Counted from the first letter of the stretch, positions 1 to 9,624 are shown. The stretch: 64,000 nt of DNA from Marinomonas posidonica_A (GCF_043643765.1 NZ_JBHZSP010000014.1:25536-89535), one strand, 5' to 3'. Notes: generated from the sequence alone by a model not told the origin. Program-made: numbers and translations.

Positions 1-589
1 CGCCCCATCTCGGCGTGGTTGCCGATAATCCTGCTTGTTTCTTGCGACCACGAACCATGGCGTCAATGAGTCGCTCTTTTAAATGCACCTCATGATAAAG
101 CACGGCCAAAATGTGCACCGCCACCAGCCCCAACAACCAATTGGGCAAAAAGCGATGTATCGACACTAAAAAGCTCGCTACTTCCTCGGACACCAAGCCA
201 TTAAAAGGCCCAAACCAGAAGATATCATCACTGCTAAAGAGCCCGGTTCCCCATTGCACAGATAACACCGTCAGTAATGTCACCACCATCAAGGCGCCTA
301 ATGGATTGTGGCCAAGATACGACTTTGGTTGCCCTTGCAATAAGGATTTAGCGAATTGCCACGCCCGCTTTGGCCCTCTTACAAATTGTTGAAATAAGGC
401 ATAACGAGAACCCAAAAAACCGTATAACACCCGAGCGATAATGACGCTTGATAAGCCATAACCAAAGTAGAAGTGGTACTGAAGGTAATCTTCTTCCGCC
501 TTGCCTGTGATGATCAAGCCCGTAAATAACACCACCATTAACCAATGACTTAGTCGTACTGGCCAATCCCAAACCAATGTTGATTTCAT
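1..589 (-). CDS. Cytochrome b561-type membrane protein, C-terminus beyond left edge
   Basis: The reading frame is open from 589 down to base 1, so about 196 residues are present and the stop lies outside the window. It opens with MKSTLVWDWPVRLSHWLMVV, the usual start of the diheme b561/Ni-Fe hydrogenase b-subunit family, with a His in the first helix. Later helices carry further His residues (HNPLGALMVV, LGLVAVHILAVLYHE) that suit heme ligation. These proteins pass electrons across the inner membrane, often to or from a c-type cytochrome. An ATG at 595 is also possible, but the AGGGG ribosome site touches it directly; 589 has correct spacing. The partner cytochrome is not in the window, so the electron donor is unknown. 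Confidence 0.8.
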   Translation of the reverse strand, partial: MKSTLVWDWPVRLSHWLMVVLFTGLIITGKAEEDYLQYHFYFGYGLSSVIIARVLYGFLGSRYALFQQFVRGPKRAWQFAKSLLQGQPKSYLGHNPLGALMVVTLLTVLSVQWGTGLFSSDDIFWFGPFNGLVSEEVASFLVSIHRFLPNWLLGLVAVHILAVLYHEVHLKERLIDAMVRGRKKQAGLSATTPRWG

Positions 590-648
590 TTTCATCCCCT
601 GCCCGTTTTGAAAGTCCCATCTTTATATTTGTAAAACAATTAGATTAA

Positions 649-746
649 GGAAGGTACGAATAAGTCTACTATTCACATTCGGTGCTCGCCTCGAATAACA
701 GGCTTTTATCCAGATGCTGAGGCAAGAGAGCTTGTTCACACCTTCC
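649..746. mobile_element. 98-bp MITE with IS5-type ends (copy 1)
   Basis: Terminal inverted repeats: left end GGAAGGTACGAATAAG, right end (reverse complement) GGAAGGTGTGAACAAG. They closely resemble the IS5 ends as I remember them. TTAA flanks the element on both sides (645-648 and 747-750), fitting the YTAR target duplication of the IS5 family. There is no coding capacity. A second copy lies at 9625-9686. An internal direct repeat CGAATAA (657-663 and 692-698) explains the size difference between copies. Confidence 0.85.
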
Positions 747-910
747 TTAAACACTATGCTACAAAAGTCACCTTAGGAAAATCCCCGCATGACCTATTGT
801 CAAAAGCGAGAGATCAAACCAATGATGACCACCATGCTTTAACCATCAGTTTTTAACCAACGCGCTGTCACTAAAACGTGTTTGAAACGAAAAGTAGGCT
901 GAAGTTCAAT

Positions 911-1939
911 ATGATTTTATTCGTGTTTGTTCTCGTGTGTTTAGGGCTATTACTGACCTTCTATGCCAATATCTTTAAGGGGCGTTTTTTCAAACGCCAT
1001 CATTTGTTGGTGGACTTAGACCTAGAAACGGTTAACGAACACCTACAAGACCTTAATAACTGGACAGATTGGTTGCCTTGGCTGCTGTTTGAAAAACAAG
1101 CGAAGATAGATTTTGAATACGCCAACCCATTATCCCCCTTGCCATCTTGTTTAGTCTGGCGAGGGAATTTGATCAAACAAGGCTCGGTGTCTTTAGAAGC
1201 CTCTCGGCCTAATGCTCAGTATTACCACACTCTGGTTGAGGCCCCTGCTTTTTACCCTTGTGATTTTCACTTCAACTTAGACCTAACAAAGCAAAAACAC
1301 GGCACCTTAATCAGCTTTCAAGTAACTGGCAAATTGCCTTTTTTTCAGCGCTGGCAACAGGGTGATTATGGGATTCGCGCGGATAAAGACGCGGAATTGG
1401 CGATGTTGTTGCTCAATGCCGCCCTGCAGACAAAAATGCTGGACGACAACCACGATGTGCTGCCCTTTGAATTCTTAGCGAACACTCAACTCGACAATTT
1501 GGATGCCGTCACAAGACCATTTACTGTCAATCACCAACCCATGTCACAAAAAATGGATCAAGGGTTTCATGATTTAATAACCACCTTAGGGCCAGAAAAT
1601 CCACCCGCCGGTCCCAGCTTTGCGTTATACCGACAAGTCGACTTAGCCAATCATGTCTTTACTGGCCGTTTGGGGATTCCTGTGCAAAACATGACGCCTT
1701 GTGAACTCTGTCCTGAGCGCATCGTGTTACCCGGTGACTATTTGGCCTTACGCTACACTGGACGTTATCAACATTTGTCTGTGGCTTGGCATGTACTCTA
1801 CCAATTTATGCGACTGCATAAGCTTAAGCCTCATCGCCGCCGCGAAGGCATCGAAATTTTTGAAGTCGGCCCTGCGCATGCTGAACAACCTAAGCACTAT
1901 GTCACTCGCATTTGCTTGCCAATTAAAACATTGGCCTGA
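911..1939 (+). CDS. Membrane-anchored SRPBCC / GyrI-like domain protein
   Basis: A 342-residue protein with one N-terminal membrane span (MILFVFVLVCLGLLLTFYAN), then a region resembling the SRPBCC polyketide-cyclase fold (TDWLPWLLFEKQAKIDFEYAN onward). The C-terminal part (about residues 215-342) resembles a GyrI-like/AraC effector-binding domain, with PSFALYRQVD, GDYLALRYTGRYQHLSVAW and a closing ICLPIK strand. Such domains bind small hydrophobic ligands or partner proteins. No ligand can be named. The frame extends to a GTG at 878, but that has no ribosome site; ATG 911 follows GAAG at six bases and starts directly at the membrane helix. The next gene, a small membrane protein, follows at 58 bp and may be co-transcribed. 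Confidence 0.65.
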   Translation: MILFVFVLVCLGLLLTFYANIFKGRFFKRHHLLVDLDLETVNEHLQDLNNWTDWLPWLLFEKQAKIDFEYANPLSPLPSCLVWRGNLIKQGSVSLEASRPNAQYYHTLVEAPAFYPCDFHFNLDLTKQKHGTLISFQVTGKLPFFQRWQQGDYGIRADKDAELAMLLLNAALQTKMLDDNHDVLPFEFLANTQLDNLDAVTRPFTVNHQPMSQKMDQGFHDLITTLGPENPPAGPSFALYRQVDLANHVFTGRLGIPVQNMTPCELCPERIVLPGDYLALRYTGRYQHLSVAWHVLYQFMRLHKLKPHRRREGIEIFEVGPAHAEQPKHYVTRICLPIKTLA

Positions 1940-1996
1940 GGCTCATTTTATGGGACAGTTTGAGCTCCATGTTGTTTTATTCGGTTAAAAATCATT

Positions 1997-2209
1997 ATGT
2001 CAAAATCGCCTACATTCCTTGCCCTTATCGACAGTTTGGTTCGCATCCTACTGACCATCATCATTTTTTATACTGTGAACTATTTTTTTGCCGTTGAAAA
2101 CACACTCATCCTGGCGCTCGTTTCAGTGGTTATTGCCCATGTGGTTTTTCGAAGCTTCCTCGGTTTATTACGTCGTCAAAAACCACCACACGAAGCAGAC
2201 TCAGAATAA
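1997..2209 (+). CDS. Small two-span membrane protein
   Basis: A 70-residue protein with two hydrophobic stretches (about residues 8-30 and 34-56) and a basic then acidic tail (RRQKPPHEADSE). I do not recognise a family. It lies in the same direction 58 bp downstream of the SRPBCC/GyrI-like gene and 88 bp before pepQ. The codon pattern and clean start suggest a real gene rather than a chance frame, but function is open. Confidence 0.6.
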   Translation: MSKSPTFLALIDSLVRILLTIIIFYTVNYFFAVENTLILALVSVVIAHVVFRSFLGLLRRQKPPHEADSE

Positions 2210-2297
2210 CAGTAAAACCAATACCCCCTGATCAGCACGACATAGGCTCAATGGATGAATCACCTTGTCGTTTAGATTCATTCGACAAGAGTTAGCT

Positions 2298-3602
2298 ATG
2301 AACACACTATACCCACAACACCTTTCTTCTCTTATGCAGCGCTATGAGAATGCCATGGCGCACTTTGAGTTAGACGCAATTGTCATTGCATCAGGGCACA
2401 AAACCTATTATTTCCAAGACGATCACAGTCATCCCTTTCACGGCTATTCAGGGGCACAACAATGGCTGCCATTTGACATTAGTGCAGACACCTTCCTGAT
2501 TATCCAGCCTGGGCAAAAACCTACTTTAGTCTGGCCAGTTCGGGACGATTTCTGGCATACCCCTAATCCCATCCCTGAAGGAGAATGGCAGAATCATTGG
2601 CATATTACCCCTGCACGTCGTGACGATAAATGGTGGCAAAGTCTGCCTAAGCAATCCGCTTGGCTTGGACCAAAGCCAGACTTAGAAAAATGGGATATTG
2701 CCTCTTGTGATGGCTTAAACGCCTACGTCGATTTTGCCAAAGCAGTAAAAACACCGTTCGAAATCCAAGCGCTACAACGAGCCAGCCAAGCCGCCGTCCA
2801 TGGTCACCTTGCGGCCAAGCAGGCATTTTTGGCAGGCCAAAGCGAATTGGATATACATCTGGCATTTTTATCAGCGAGTCAACAGACTTCGGCTCAAGAG
2901 CCTTACCCTGGTATTGTGGGATTAAACGAGCATGCCGCCGTTTTGCACTATGAACACAAAGCCAGTCATGCCATACCGAACTCTCGTACCCTGCTGATTG
3001 ATGCCGGTGCCAGCTGTCATGGCTATGCCAGTGACATTACCCGCACCTATACACGTCACCAAGACGATTTCTCTGCTCTGATAACAGGACTAGATGCCTT
3101 AGAGCAAAGCCTATGCCAGCAAGCCGTAACTGGGGTGGCATTTCGAGACTTACACCAGTCCTGTTTAGTCGGTGTGGCGCAGCTGCTGAACGACCATAAA
3201 ATCTGTTCATTAAGCATGGAAGAGCAACTTGAAAAACGCATTCCGCAAGTCTTCTTTCCTCACGGTTTGGGGCATTTACTAGGTCTGCAGGTACACGATG
3301 TGGGGGGCCATCAAGTTGATACATCAGGACAGCTGAGTTTGCCTGATGATCAGGCTCCCTTTCTACGACTCACTCGAACCCTAGAAGAAGACATGGTCAT
3401 CACCATTGAACCTGGTCTGTATTTCATTCCTATGTTAATCGAGAAGATGCAAGCCGACGTCGCTCACCATGGTTGTGATTTAGAACGCATCCAACATTTT
3501 ATACCCTATGGTGGTATCCGTATTGAGGATAATCTGCAGATCAAATCTGGGTCTTCAGTCAATTTAACCCGTGACGCTTTTCACGCAATCGACTCTGACT
3601 AA
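2298..3602 (+). CDS. pepQ: Xaa-Pro dipeptidase (prolidase)
   Basis: A 434-residue cytoplasmic metallopeptidase that splits dipeptides with C-terminal proline. The C-terminal pita-bread domain holds all five metal ligands: two Asp in LLIDAGASCHGYASDITRTY, His in FFPHGLGHLLGLQVHD, Glu in ITIEPGLYF and Glu in GGIRIEDNLQI. Length agrees with bacterial PepQ (about 440). The frame is open 11 codons further upstream, but ATG 2298 has an AAGAG ribosome site and gives the family-type N-terminus MNTLYPQHLSSLMQRYE. PepQ enzymes also hydrolyse some organophosphates as a side activity. It appears monocistronic. Confidence 0.92.
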   Translation: MNTLYPQHLSSLMQRYENAMAHFELDAIVIASGHKTYYFQDDHSHPFHGYSGAQQWLPFDISADTFLIIQPGQKPTLVWPVRDDFWHTPNPIPEGEWQNHWHITPARRDDKWWQSLPKQSAWLGPKPDLEKWDIASCDGLNAYVDFAKAVKTPFEIQALQRASQAAVHGHLAAKQAFLAGQSELDIHLAFLSASQQTSAQEPYPGIVGLNEHAAVLHYEHKASHAIPNSRTLLIDAGASCHGYASDITRTYTRHQDDFSALITGLDALEQSLCQQAVTGVAFRDLHQSCLVGVAQLLNDHKICSLSMEEQLEKRIPQVFFPHGLGHLLGLQVHDVGGHQVDTSGQLSLPDDQAPFLRLTRTLEEDMVITIEPGLYFIPMLIEKMQADVAHHGCDLERIQHFIPYGGIRIEDNLQIKSGSSVNLTRDAFHAIDSD

Positions 3603-3927
3603 TGCAAAGGAAAACGGCCCGTTACTAGAGCAAGAACAGAAAGGCGTGATCTAGACTTTCGTTTGAATACGGTTTCAGGCCACCCTGTTCTCCAAATTAT
3701 GAGGGGAAAATGGTTTTTTCGTGTCGAAATGCCATTTTTCCCAATGTAGCCTATGACGACCCCCCTCTAAAATGAGTAAAATATGACACTTGATAGTGCC
3801 TTTTCACGTTCACTACTCATAAGCTAAATAATCGACCTATCCGATTATCTATTCGTTCTAATACATAACATTATAATAATATTTCGACCTTAGTTGATGT
3901 GCTTAACTAAGGCTAACCGGAGACAGC
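3603..3927. other. Intergenic region upstream of tctC
   Basis: 325 bases without a credible gene. The part from about 3780 to 3900 is AT-rich and should hold the promoter of the tctCBA operon. The tctC ribosome site CGGAGA lies just before its ATG. I see no strong terminator for pepQ and no RNA gene. Confidence 0.5.
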
Positions 3928-4920
3928 ATGAAAAAAACAACAATAGCACTACTAGCCGCTATATCATTCTCATCAACTGCCAGTGTCGCAGCCTACCCAG
4001 ATAAAGACATCCAAGGTGTCATTATGTGGGGAGCCGGTGGCTCAACGGATACCGTCATGCGCTCCGTCGCACCTTATGCAGAAGAAGCATTGGGCACAGA
4101 CCTCATCCTAACCAACAAAAGTGGTGGTGTTGGCGCGATTTCAATGAAATACGTGAACAAGAAAAAAGCCGATGGCTACACCTTGCTAATGGGGGCTGAA
4201 AACCCTCAAATGCACAAAGTGCTTGGTCTATCAAATATCGACTACAGTGACATGGTACCGGTGGCCATTCTTGCCCGTGGTGTCCCCATGATGGTGGCAA
4301 GAAACGATGCGCCTTATAACACCATGCAAGAGTTTATCGATTACGTAAAAGCTCACCCAGGTGAAGTGAAAATCGGCTCCACAGGGAAAGGCGGCTTGCC
4401 TTCCATCATCATGGCGATGATTGATTCGCAAGTAAAACTGGATTACATCAACATTCCATACAAGGGTGACGGTCCAGCTTTAACCGCCCTACAAGGCAAC
4501 GCAATCGATGTCATGCCTGCAGTATTGGGGGCGACAAAAGAACAAATCAAAGCGGGTCGTATGAAAGCCATCGGTCTGATCGATAATCAAGCGAACCCTA
4601 TGCTACCTAACGTGGCTCCGATCACGGACACACTTCCAGGCCTAAACAGCTACCTTCCTTGGGGACCTTTCTTTGGTGTTTTCGTTCGCAAAGGTACGCC
4701 TGATGAAGCGGTTAATCAATTAACCAGTGCTTTCTCAACGGCTGGAGAAAGAGAGGAATTTACCTCTATGATGTCTAATCGCGGTTACTCTGTGATGAAC
4801 ATTTCTGGGCAAGAAGCGGTCGACTTTTTAGACACTTACCGCTCAGTTTCATCGTGGTTGGTTTACAAAGCGGGCGTTGGCAAATTCTCTCCTGAGAAGT
4901 TCGGCATCCAAAAACCGTAA
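3928..4920 (+). CDS. tctC: Tripartite tricarboxylate transporter, periplasmic binding protein
   Basis: A 330-residue Bug/TctC-type solute receptor. It has a signal peptide (MKKTTIALLAAISFSSTASVAA) and the family pattern PDKDIQGVIMWGAGGSTDTVMR near the N-terminus, NKSGGVGAISMKYVNKKKADGYTLLMG in the middle and KIGSTGKGGLPS in the ligand region. It delivers a carboxylate ligand to the TctAB membrane unit, which uses an ion gradient. TctB and TctA follow in the same direction, so this is a full transporter operon. The ligand cannot be read from sequence. The lig genes about 10 kb away make an aromatic or tricarboxylic acid possible, but that is inference only. Confidence 0.88.
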   Translation: MKKTTIALLAAISFSSTASVAAYPDKDIQGVIMWGAGGSTDTVMRSVAPYAEEALGTDLILTNKSGGVGAISMKYVNKKKADGYTLLMGAENPQMHKVLGLSNIDYSDMVPVAILARGVPMMVARNDAPYNTMQEFIDYVKAHPGEVKIGSTGKGGLPSIIMAMIDSQVKLDYINIPYKGDGPALTALQGNAIDVMPAVLGATKEQIKAGRMKAIGLIDNQANPMLPNVAPITDTLPGLNSYLPWGPFFGVFVRKGTPDEAVNQLTSAFSTAGEREEFTSMMSNRGYSVMNISGQEAVDFLDTYRSVSSWLVYKAGVGKFSPEKFGIQKP

Positions 4921-5007
4921 TAAGCGATTGTTCTTCGCTATCACTCAAGAGGCATCCTTTTTTAATAAGCGATGTCTCTTCTCAATTCTGTTTTATCTGG
5001 AGACGTC

Positions 5008-5523
5008 ATGTCCAGTCATGAACCTACCCCTAAAACACGTAAACCGGGTGAACGTCTTTTCACTTTTTTACTGGTCATCGGCAGTGTGTACTTGTTTTGG
5101 CAGGCGTATCAGATTGCCGGTTTCAGTGATCTAAGCTCGGCAGGCGCATTTCCCATGGCAACAGCCGCGACGATGATTTTGGCTGCCTGCTTTATCTTCG
5201 TGAATACGTTAAAACGGCCTGCCAGCCATAACACACATTTCTTCACTCACTGTTTTCCGCCTATCGTAGCAATGATCATGGCGTTAATCTTAGTCTATGC
5301 TGTGGTACTAGAAAGCCTTGGTTTTATACTGTCTAGTTTTGTTTTTTTATTTATCACCATTCAATGTCTCTATCGTCGCAGAGTGTTAACGACACTGGCC
5401 ATCAGCCTTTTCGCCCTCATCATGGTTTACATTGTGTTTCGTCTCATTTTTCAAGTTGTGCTGCCTGAAGGCATTGTGCCTGAACGCGATATCATCGCCT
5501 CAATAACCGCCTTATGGAGATAA
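5008..5523 (+). CDS. tctB: Tripartite tricarboxylate transporter, small membrane subunit
   Basis: A 171-residue protein with four predicted membrane helices (around residues 15-33, 45-62, 80-100 and 115-145), as in TctB. ATG 5008 is chosen over the longer frame because TCTGGAGACGTC precedes it with a good ribosome site, and MSSHEPTPKTRKPGERLF then leads directly into the first helix. It forms the membrane complex with TctA, whose start lies 7 bases after this stop, so the two are almost certainly translationally coupled. Confidence 0.85.
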   Translation: MSSHEPTPKTRKPGERLFTFLLVIGSVYLFWQAYQIAGFSDLSSAGAFPMATAATMILAACFIFVNTLKRPASHNTHFFTHCFPPIVAMIMALILVYAVVLESLGFILSSFVFLFITIQCLYRRRVLTTLAISLFALIMVYIVFRLIFQVVLPEGIVPERDIIASITALWR

Positions 5524-5530
5524 TCGACTT

Positions 5531-7039
5531 ATGGACGCTTTGAACTATTTCGCCATGTCTTGGCTTTCACCTGAATTATTGGCGCTGACGGCTCTTGGTA
5601 CTTTTTTAGGTATTTATGTCGGTGCGATTCCTGGGCTGTCGGTCACCATGGCCGTTTCCATTTTAATTTCCTTTACCTTCTCATGGGATGTGAACAACGC
5701 GCTTTGCTTAATGGTTGGCGTGTATATGGGCGGCGTTTATGGCGGTTCTCGTACGGCAATTTTACTGAATATTCCCGGCGCCCCTTCAGCCATTGCAACC
5801 GCCCTAGACGGTTATCCACTCGCTAAAAAGGGTCTGGCAGGCGAAGCCATCGGCTTATCCACTGTGATGTCTGTCGTGGGTGGCTTTATCGGGATATTGG
5901 TTCTGGCATTAGCGGCCCCCTCTATTGCCGACTTTGCCATTACCTTCCAACCTCGTGATTACATGATGTTAGGGATTTTAGGCATCATGCTAGTGGGATC
6001 ATTATCCGGTAGCAGTTTAGCAAAAGGGATTTTTGCCGGTGCCTTTGGCTTATTAATTGGCACCGTTGGTTTAGATCCGATGACAGCCGATGAGCGCTTC
6101 ACTTTTGGCGTAATCGAACTTTGGGATGGCATCAATCCTGTGGCAGTGATGATTGGTTTGTTTGGTATTTCTGAAGCCTTACATCAACTGCAACATATGA
6201 ACAAAGCCGTCATCAAACAAAAAATCTCTCGTATCATTCCTAGACTCTCAGATGTCAAAAAATATCTACCACTAAGCGTAAGAACCTCGTTTATTGGCGT
6301 GATTGTTGGCGCCTTACCTGGAACAGGGGGCGACATTGCAGCTTTGATGGCTTACGACCACGCAAAACGCTCAACCAAGAAACCCGATGTCGCATTTGGT
6401 GAAGGCGCGAAAGAAGGCCTTATTGCGCCAGAATCAGCCAATAATGCCGCTGTTGGTGGTGCCTATATTCCCATGCTGACGCTCGGCATACCGGGAGATG
6501 CCGTCACTGCCGTATTCATCGGTGCCTTGTTCATTCATGGTTTGAATCCCGGTCCATTATTGATGGTTGAACAACCGCATATGTTCTGGTTCACCGTGGG
6601 CAATTTAACCTTGGCCAATATTTTTATTCTCATTTTTGGTTTAACTGGCATCAAGTTATTCTCAAAGATAGTGGAGTGCCCAAAAGGCATTTTAATCCCA
6701 CTCATCTTCCTCTTGTCTATTGTTGGCGCTTACGCTATCAACAATGCCATTACAGACGTTTGGTGGATGCTTGCCTTTGGCGTCTTTGGTTACTTTATGC
6801 GTCTTTACGGATTTCCCGTTGGCCCCATTATTTTGGGAGTAATCTTAAGTTCTTTGACGGATGAGAACTGGCGACGAGCTATTTTGACCGAACAAGGCAG
6901 CGTCATTGATCTATTCGCTCATATGTTTACCAGCCCATTATCTGTCATATTATTGATGACCATAGTGTTGATTTTATTTACTAAAACACCACTTTGGAGC
7001 AAGGTGATCAAGCCGAAATTGCTTCCTAACGCTGCATAA
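5531..7039 (+). CDS. tctA: Tripartite tricarboxylate transporter, large membrane subunit
   Basis: A 502-residue polytopic protein, the translocating subunit. Family signatures are GIYVGAIPGLSVTMAVSIL near residue 30, GVYMGGVYGGSRTAILLNIP, and the second glycine/proline-rich repeat FIGVIVGALPGTGGDIAALMAY. Also present is LTLGIPGDAVTAVFIGALFIHGLNPGP. Length matches TctA (about 500). It closes the tctCBA operon. A 430-base gap follows before the next gene. Confidence 0.92.
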   Translation: MDALNYFAMSWLSPELLALTALGTFLGIYVGAIPGLSVTMAVSILISFTFSWDVNNALCLMVGVYMGGVYGGSRTAILLNIPGAPSAIATALDGYPLAKKGLAGEAIGLSTVMSVVGGFIGILVLALAAPSIADFAITFQPRDYMMLGILGIMLVGSLSGSSLAKGIFAGAFGLLIGTVGLDPMTADERFTFGVIELWDGINPVAVMIGLFGISEALHQLQHMNKAVIKQKISRIIPRLSDVKKYLPLSVRTSFIGVIVGALPGTGGDIAALMAYDHAKRSTKKPDVAFGEGAKEGLIAPESANNAAVGGAYIPMLTLGIPGDAVTAVFIGALFIHGLNPGPLLMVEQPHMFWFTVGNLTLANIFILIFGLTGIKLFSKIVECPKGILIPLIFLLSIVGAYAINNAITDVWWMLAFGVFGYFMRLYGFPVGPIILGVILSSLTDENWRRAILTEQGSVIDLFAHMFTSPLSVILLMTIVLILFTKTPLWSKVIKPKLLPNAA

Positions 7040-7469
7040 GGGTCTTCATTGGATCGACAGAAAATAAGGATATAAAGCCTATTAAATCAACACGCATCAA
7101 AGAGTGACACGTTGCATCGGAGCGACTATTTTAAGTGCAATTTGAATAATCGGTTATTAACATATAACTATTTGTTTTCATTGACTATTTAGTCAAGTAT
7201 CACTCTTTTGAATGAGCCACTTTGGTGCGTTACATCTATCTCCAACCAAATCGGTGCATTTTTTCTATTTTGATCAATCTGGCTATTTTATAATCTACTG
7301 CAAATAAAATTGAATGCAGTACAAACTTCTAGACATTTGTTTAGTATCCAGAACATCGAACTAAACTTTCCATTTCACCAAACTATGGCCAATTTATTGC
7401 TTTTTTAAGCTTATCCCCTAGCACAACTGCATTGAGGCAGTTGAGTGAATGCAACGGAGCATTTAAAGC
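7040..7469. other. Intergenic region before chemoreceptor gene
   Basis: 430 AT-rich bases without a gene. Near the end, AACTGC and GCAGTT (about 7426-7443) can form a small hairpin, partly overlapping a TGCATT / AATGCA inverted repeat (7428-7453) just upstream of the chemoreceptor start. This could affect its translation. No terminator for tctA or RNA gene is evident. Confidence 0.4.
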
Positions 7470-9611
7470 ATGACATTAAAAAGTAAAAATATGGCGCTTT
7501 CTCCTCAGGAGTTAAGTTGGTTACCTTGGTTTGGTGCAAATGGTCGCCTCTCACTATTTCGATCTTGCTACTTAAACAAAGACACCTATCAAAGTGTTGA
7601 ACAGACCTTCGAAGGCATCGCCAATACGCGTGTTAAGTTACTTGATAACTGGGTGAACAATCAGTGGTCGCAACTTGAAGTATTGTTAGAAATTATTTCT
7701 GAGCGCTTCCCCAATATTGAAACAGGCGCTCTTGAAGAACGCTTCAATATCGTCGCCGACGTCAGCGAATACTTTGTCATTGATACGGAAGGTAAGGTTC
7801 TTAATTCCACCGAAAAAAGTCGCATTGGGCAAAACGACCTACCGGCTAATGCGGTCTCGGAAGGGTTAAAAGACTACTTCTTACACGGCCCTTACATCGA
7901 TCAAAACACTCTTAAAATAGGCCCTTCTAGCTCAAAATTTCATGATGCCGTCACCCTGATGTTTTATCTCCCAATTAAGCATAATGGCAACACATTAGGC
8001 GCCATTTGTGCGCGTGTACCAAACGACGTATTGGGGGATTTAATTCAACGGGAAGCTGGGCACATCTATAAAGAGTCTGGTGACAACTATTTATTTATGG
8101 TCAAACCAAACTTTGATCCTAGCATTCTTCCTGGTACGGCTTTATCCAGATCACGCTTTGAAGACAATACCTTCAGTCATGGCGAGAATCTGAAAAGCGG
8201 TGTAAACACAGACTGGGGGGTGGTCAAAGTAGCACAGCATACTGAGTTTGAAATTCGTTTTACCGATCCAGCCACTCAGCAACTGCACCCTGGTGTACGC
8301 GAAACCATTAAAAATGGCCAAAACTTGTTTGTCACTTATCCTGGTTACTCTGACTATCGACATATTCCCGTCATTGGTAAAGGCGTTACCTTTCAGCTAA
8401 AAGGCAGTCCCGATAGATGGGGCATGATGTGTGAAGGGGATTTAGAAGAAGTCTACCGACGTCGCTCCATCAACATTAAGTTAATGAAAGGCTACCTTTT
8501 CGCCTCCACTCTTCCCTTATTGATCTGCTCTGCTTTACAGGCCTTTACTGATCTCTCTGTCGCTAGCGATTTAGTCATTTCATTTGCCTGCTTATTGCTG
8601 GCAGGTGTTTTGTTTAACCGTTTAGGAACACGAAAAATCAGTCAGAATATGAGTCAAATGACCGCCGTCATTCAAGCCATTGCAGAGGGGGAAGGGAATT
8701 TAAAACAGCGCTTAAAAGGCGACCTTAGTAATGATGAAACGGGCGACATGGGCCGTTGGATGAACAGTTTTATTGATAATTTAGACAACACCATAGGTGA
8801 GGTGATTTCCGCCAGTAACAATGTGAAAAACTCCAACCAATTCATGGTTCACACCAATGAAGAGGCCAAAGACGCTTCACATTATTTGGCCTCTACGGTA
8901 GAAGACATGCTGACCATGTTCCAAAAGCAAGTCAATGAAGTTGAAAGCGCTTCTCAAACCGCAAACGATCTAAAACAAACCATGGACCAAGTGGTAGCAG
9001 GCGCACAGAAGCGTCTTGAAGATGCCAAAACAGGCACCCAAGAAATTCGCGATGTGGTCCGCACAACCGCAGAATCGGTTAAATCCTTAGATCAGAAGAC
9101 CAATGAGATTGCTGGCATCATCACCACCATTTCCGATATTACGAACCAAACCAACTTATTAGCACTCAATGCTGCCATTGAAGCGGCTCGGGCTGGTGAA
9201 CACGGTCGTGGCTTCTCTGTGGTTGCCGATGAGGTTCGCAGTTTGGCGTCCAAAACCGCTGAGGCCGCAGAAGAGATCCAAGCGATGCTAGAAGGCATCC
9301 AAGAGGAAACTCGTAATGCGGTGAACTTCATGGAAAAAGGAGCGGAAAACGTTGACCGTAACTTGCAAGTAAACGAGCAATCAGGCAGCGAGGACAACAA
9401 CCTATACGAGTTAGTCGAGACACTTTTTAAAGCCATGTCACTGCTCAATGACAGCAACAAAGAGAACGCCAATACCGCGCAAGAAATGGGTGCCGCAACC
9501 GAGCAAATGAAACGCTCCATTGCCGCCTTACAACGACGTTCGTCACGAGTGGGATTGTCTGCCTTAAAGCTCAACTCATTAGTCGGTCAGTTCCAAGTTT
9601 CCAAGCATTAG
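7470..9611 (+). CDS. Methyl-accepting chemotaxis protein with N-terminal Cache-like domain and central membrane hairpin
   Basis: A 713-residue chemoreceptor. The C-terminal signalling domain is intact, with the CheA/CheW-binding tip ITNQTNLLALNAAIEAARAGE and GRGFSVVADEVRSLA. Residues about 45-330 look like a Cache/PDC sensor (EYFVIDTEGKVLNSTEKS; LMFYLPIKHNGNTLGAICA). The oddity is topology. There is no membrane span at the N-terminus; the only hydrophobic segments are two close together at about 341-358 and 366-383, followed by a HAMP-like stretch. The sensor therefore appears to face the cytoplasm, unlike classical receptors. A frameshift that lost a first helix is possible, but the upstream DNA shows no such helix in frame. 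Ligand unknown. Confidence 0.88.
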   Translation: MTLKSKNMALSPQELSWLPWFGANGRLSLFRSCYLNKDTYQSVEQTFEGIANTRVKLLDNWVNNQWSQLEVLLEIISERFPNIETGALEERFNIVADVSEYFVIDTEGKVLNSTEKSRIGQNDLPANAVSEGLKDYFLHGPYIDQNTLKIGPSSSKFHDAVTLMFYLPIKHNGNTLGAICARVPNDVLGDLIQREAGHIYKESGDNYLFMVKPNFDPSILPGTALSRSRFEDNTFSHGENLKSGVNTDWGVVKVAQHTEFEIRFTDPATQQLHPGVRETIKNGQNLFVTYPGYSDYRHIPVIGKGVTFQLKGSPDRWGMMCEGDLEEVYRRRSINIKLMKGYLFASTLPLLICSALQAFTDLSVASDLVISFACLLLAGVLFNRLGTRKISQNMSQMTAVIQAIAEGEGNLKQRLKGDLSNDETGDMGRWMNSFIDNLDNTIGEVISASNNVKNSNQFMVHTNEEAKDASHYLASTVEDMLTMFQKQVNEVESASQTANDLKQTMDQVVAGAQKRLEDAKTGTQEIRDVVRTTAESVKSLDQKTNEIAGIITTISDITNQTNLLALNAAIEAARAGEHGRGFSVVADEVRSLASKTAEAAEEIQAMLEGIQEETRNAVNFMEKGAENVDRNLQVNEQSGSEDNNLYELVETLFKAMSLLNDSNKENANTAQEMGAATEQMKRSIAALQRRSSRVGLSALKLNSLVGQFQVSKH

Positions 9612-9624
9612 TCACACAAGCTAG

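Noticed and set aside
348..620. 90-codon minus-strand frame at the left edge
   Set aside because: It is another frame of the cytochrome b561-type gene, whose family motifs are read in the frame starting at 589.
9092..9574. 160-codon minus-strand frame in the chemoreceptor gene
   Set aside because: Antisense of the conserved signalling domain; no own start signal.
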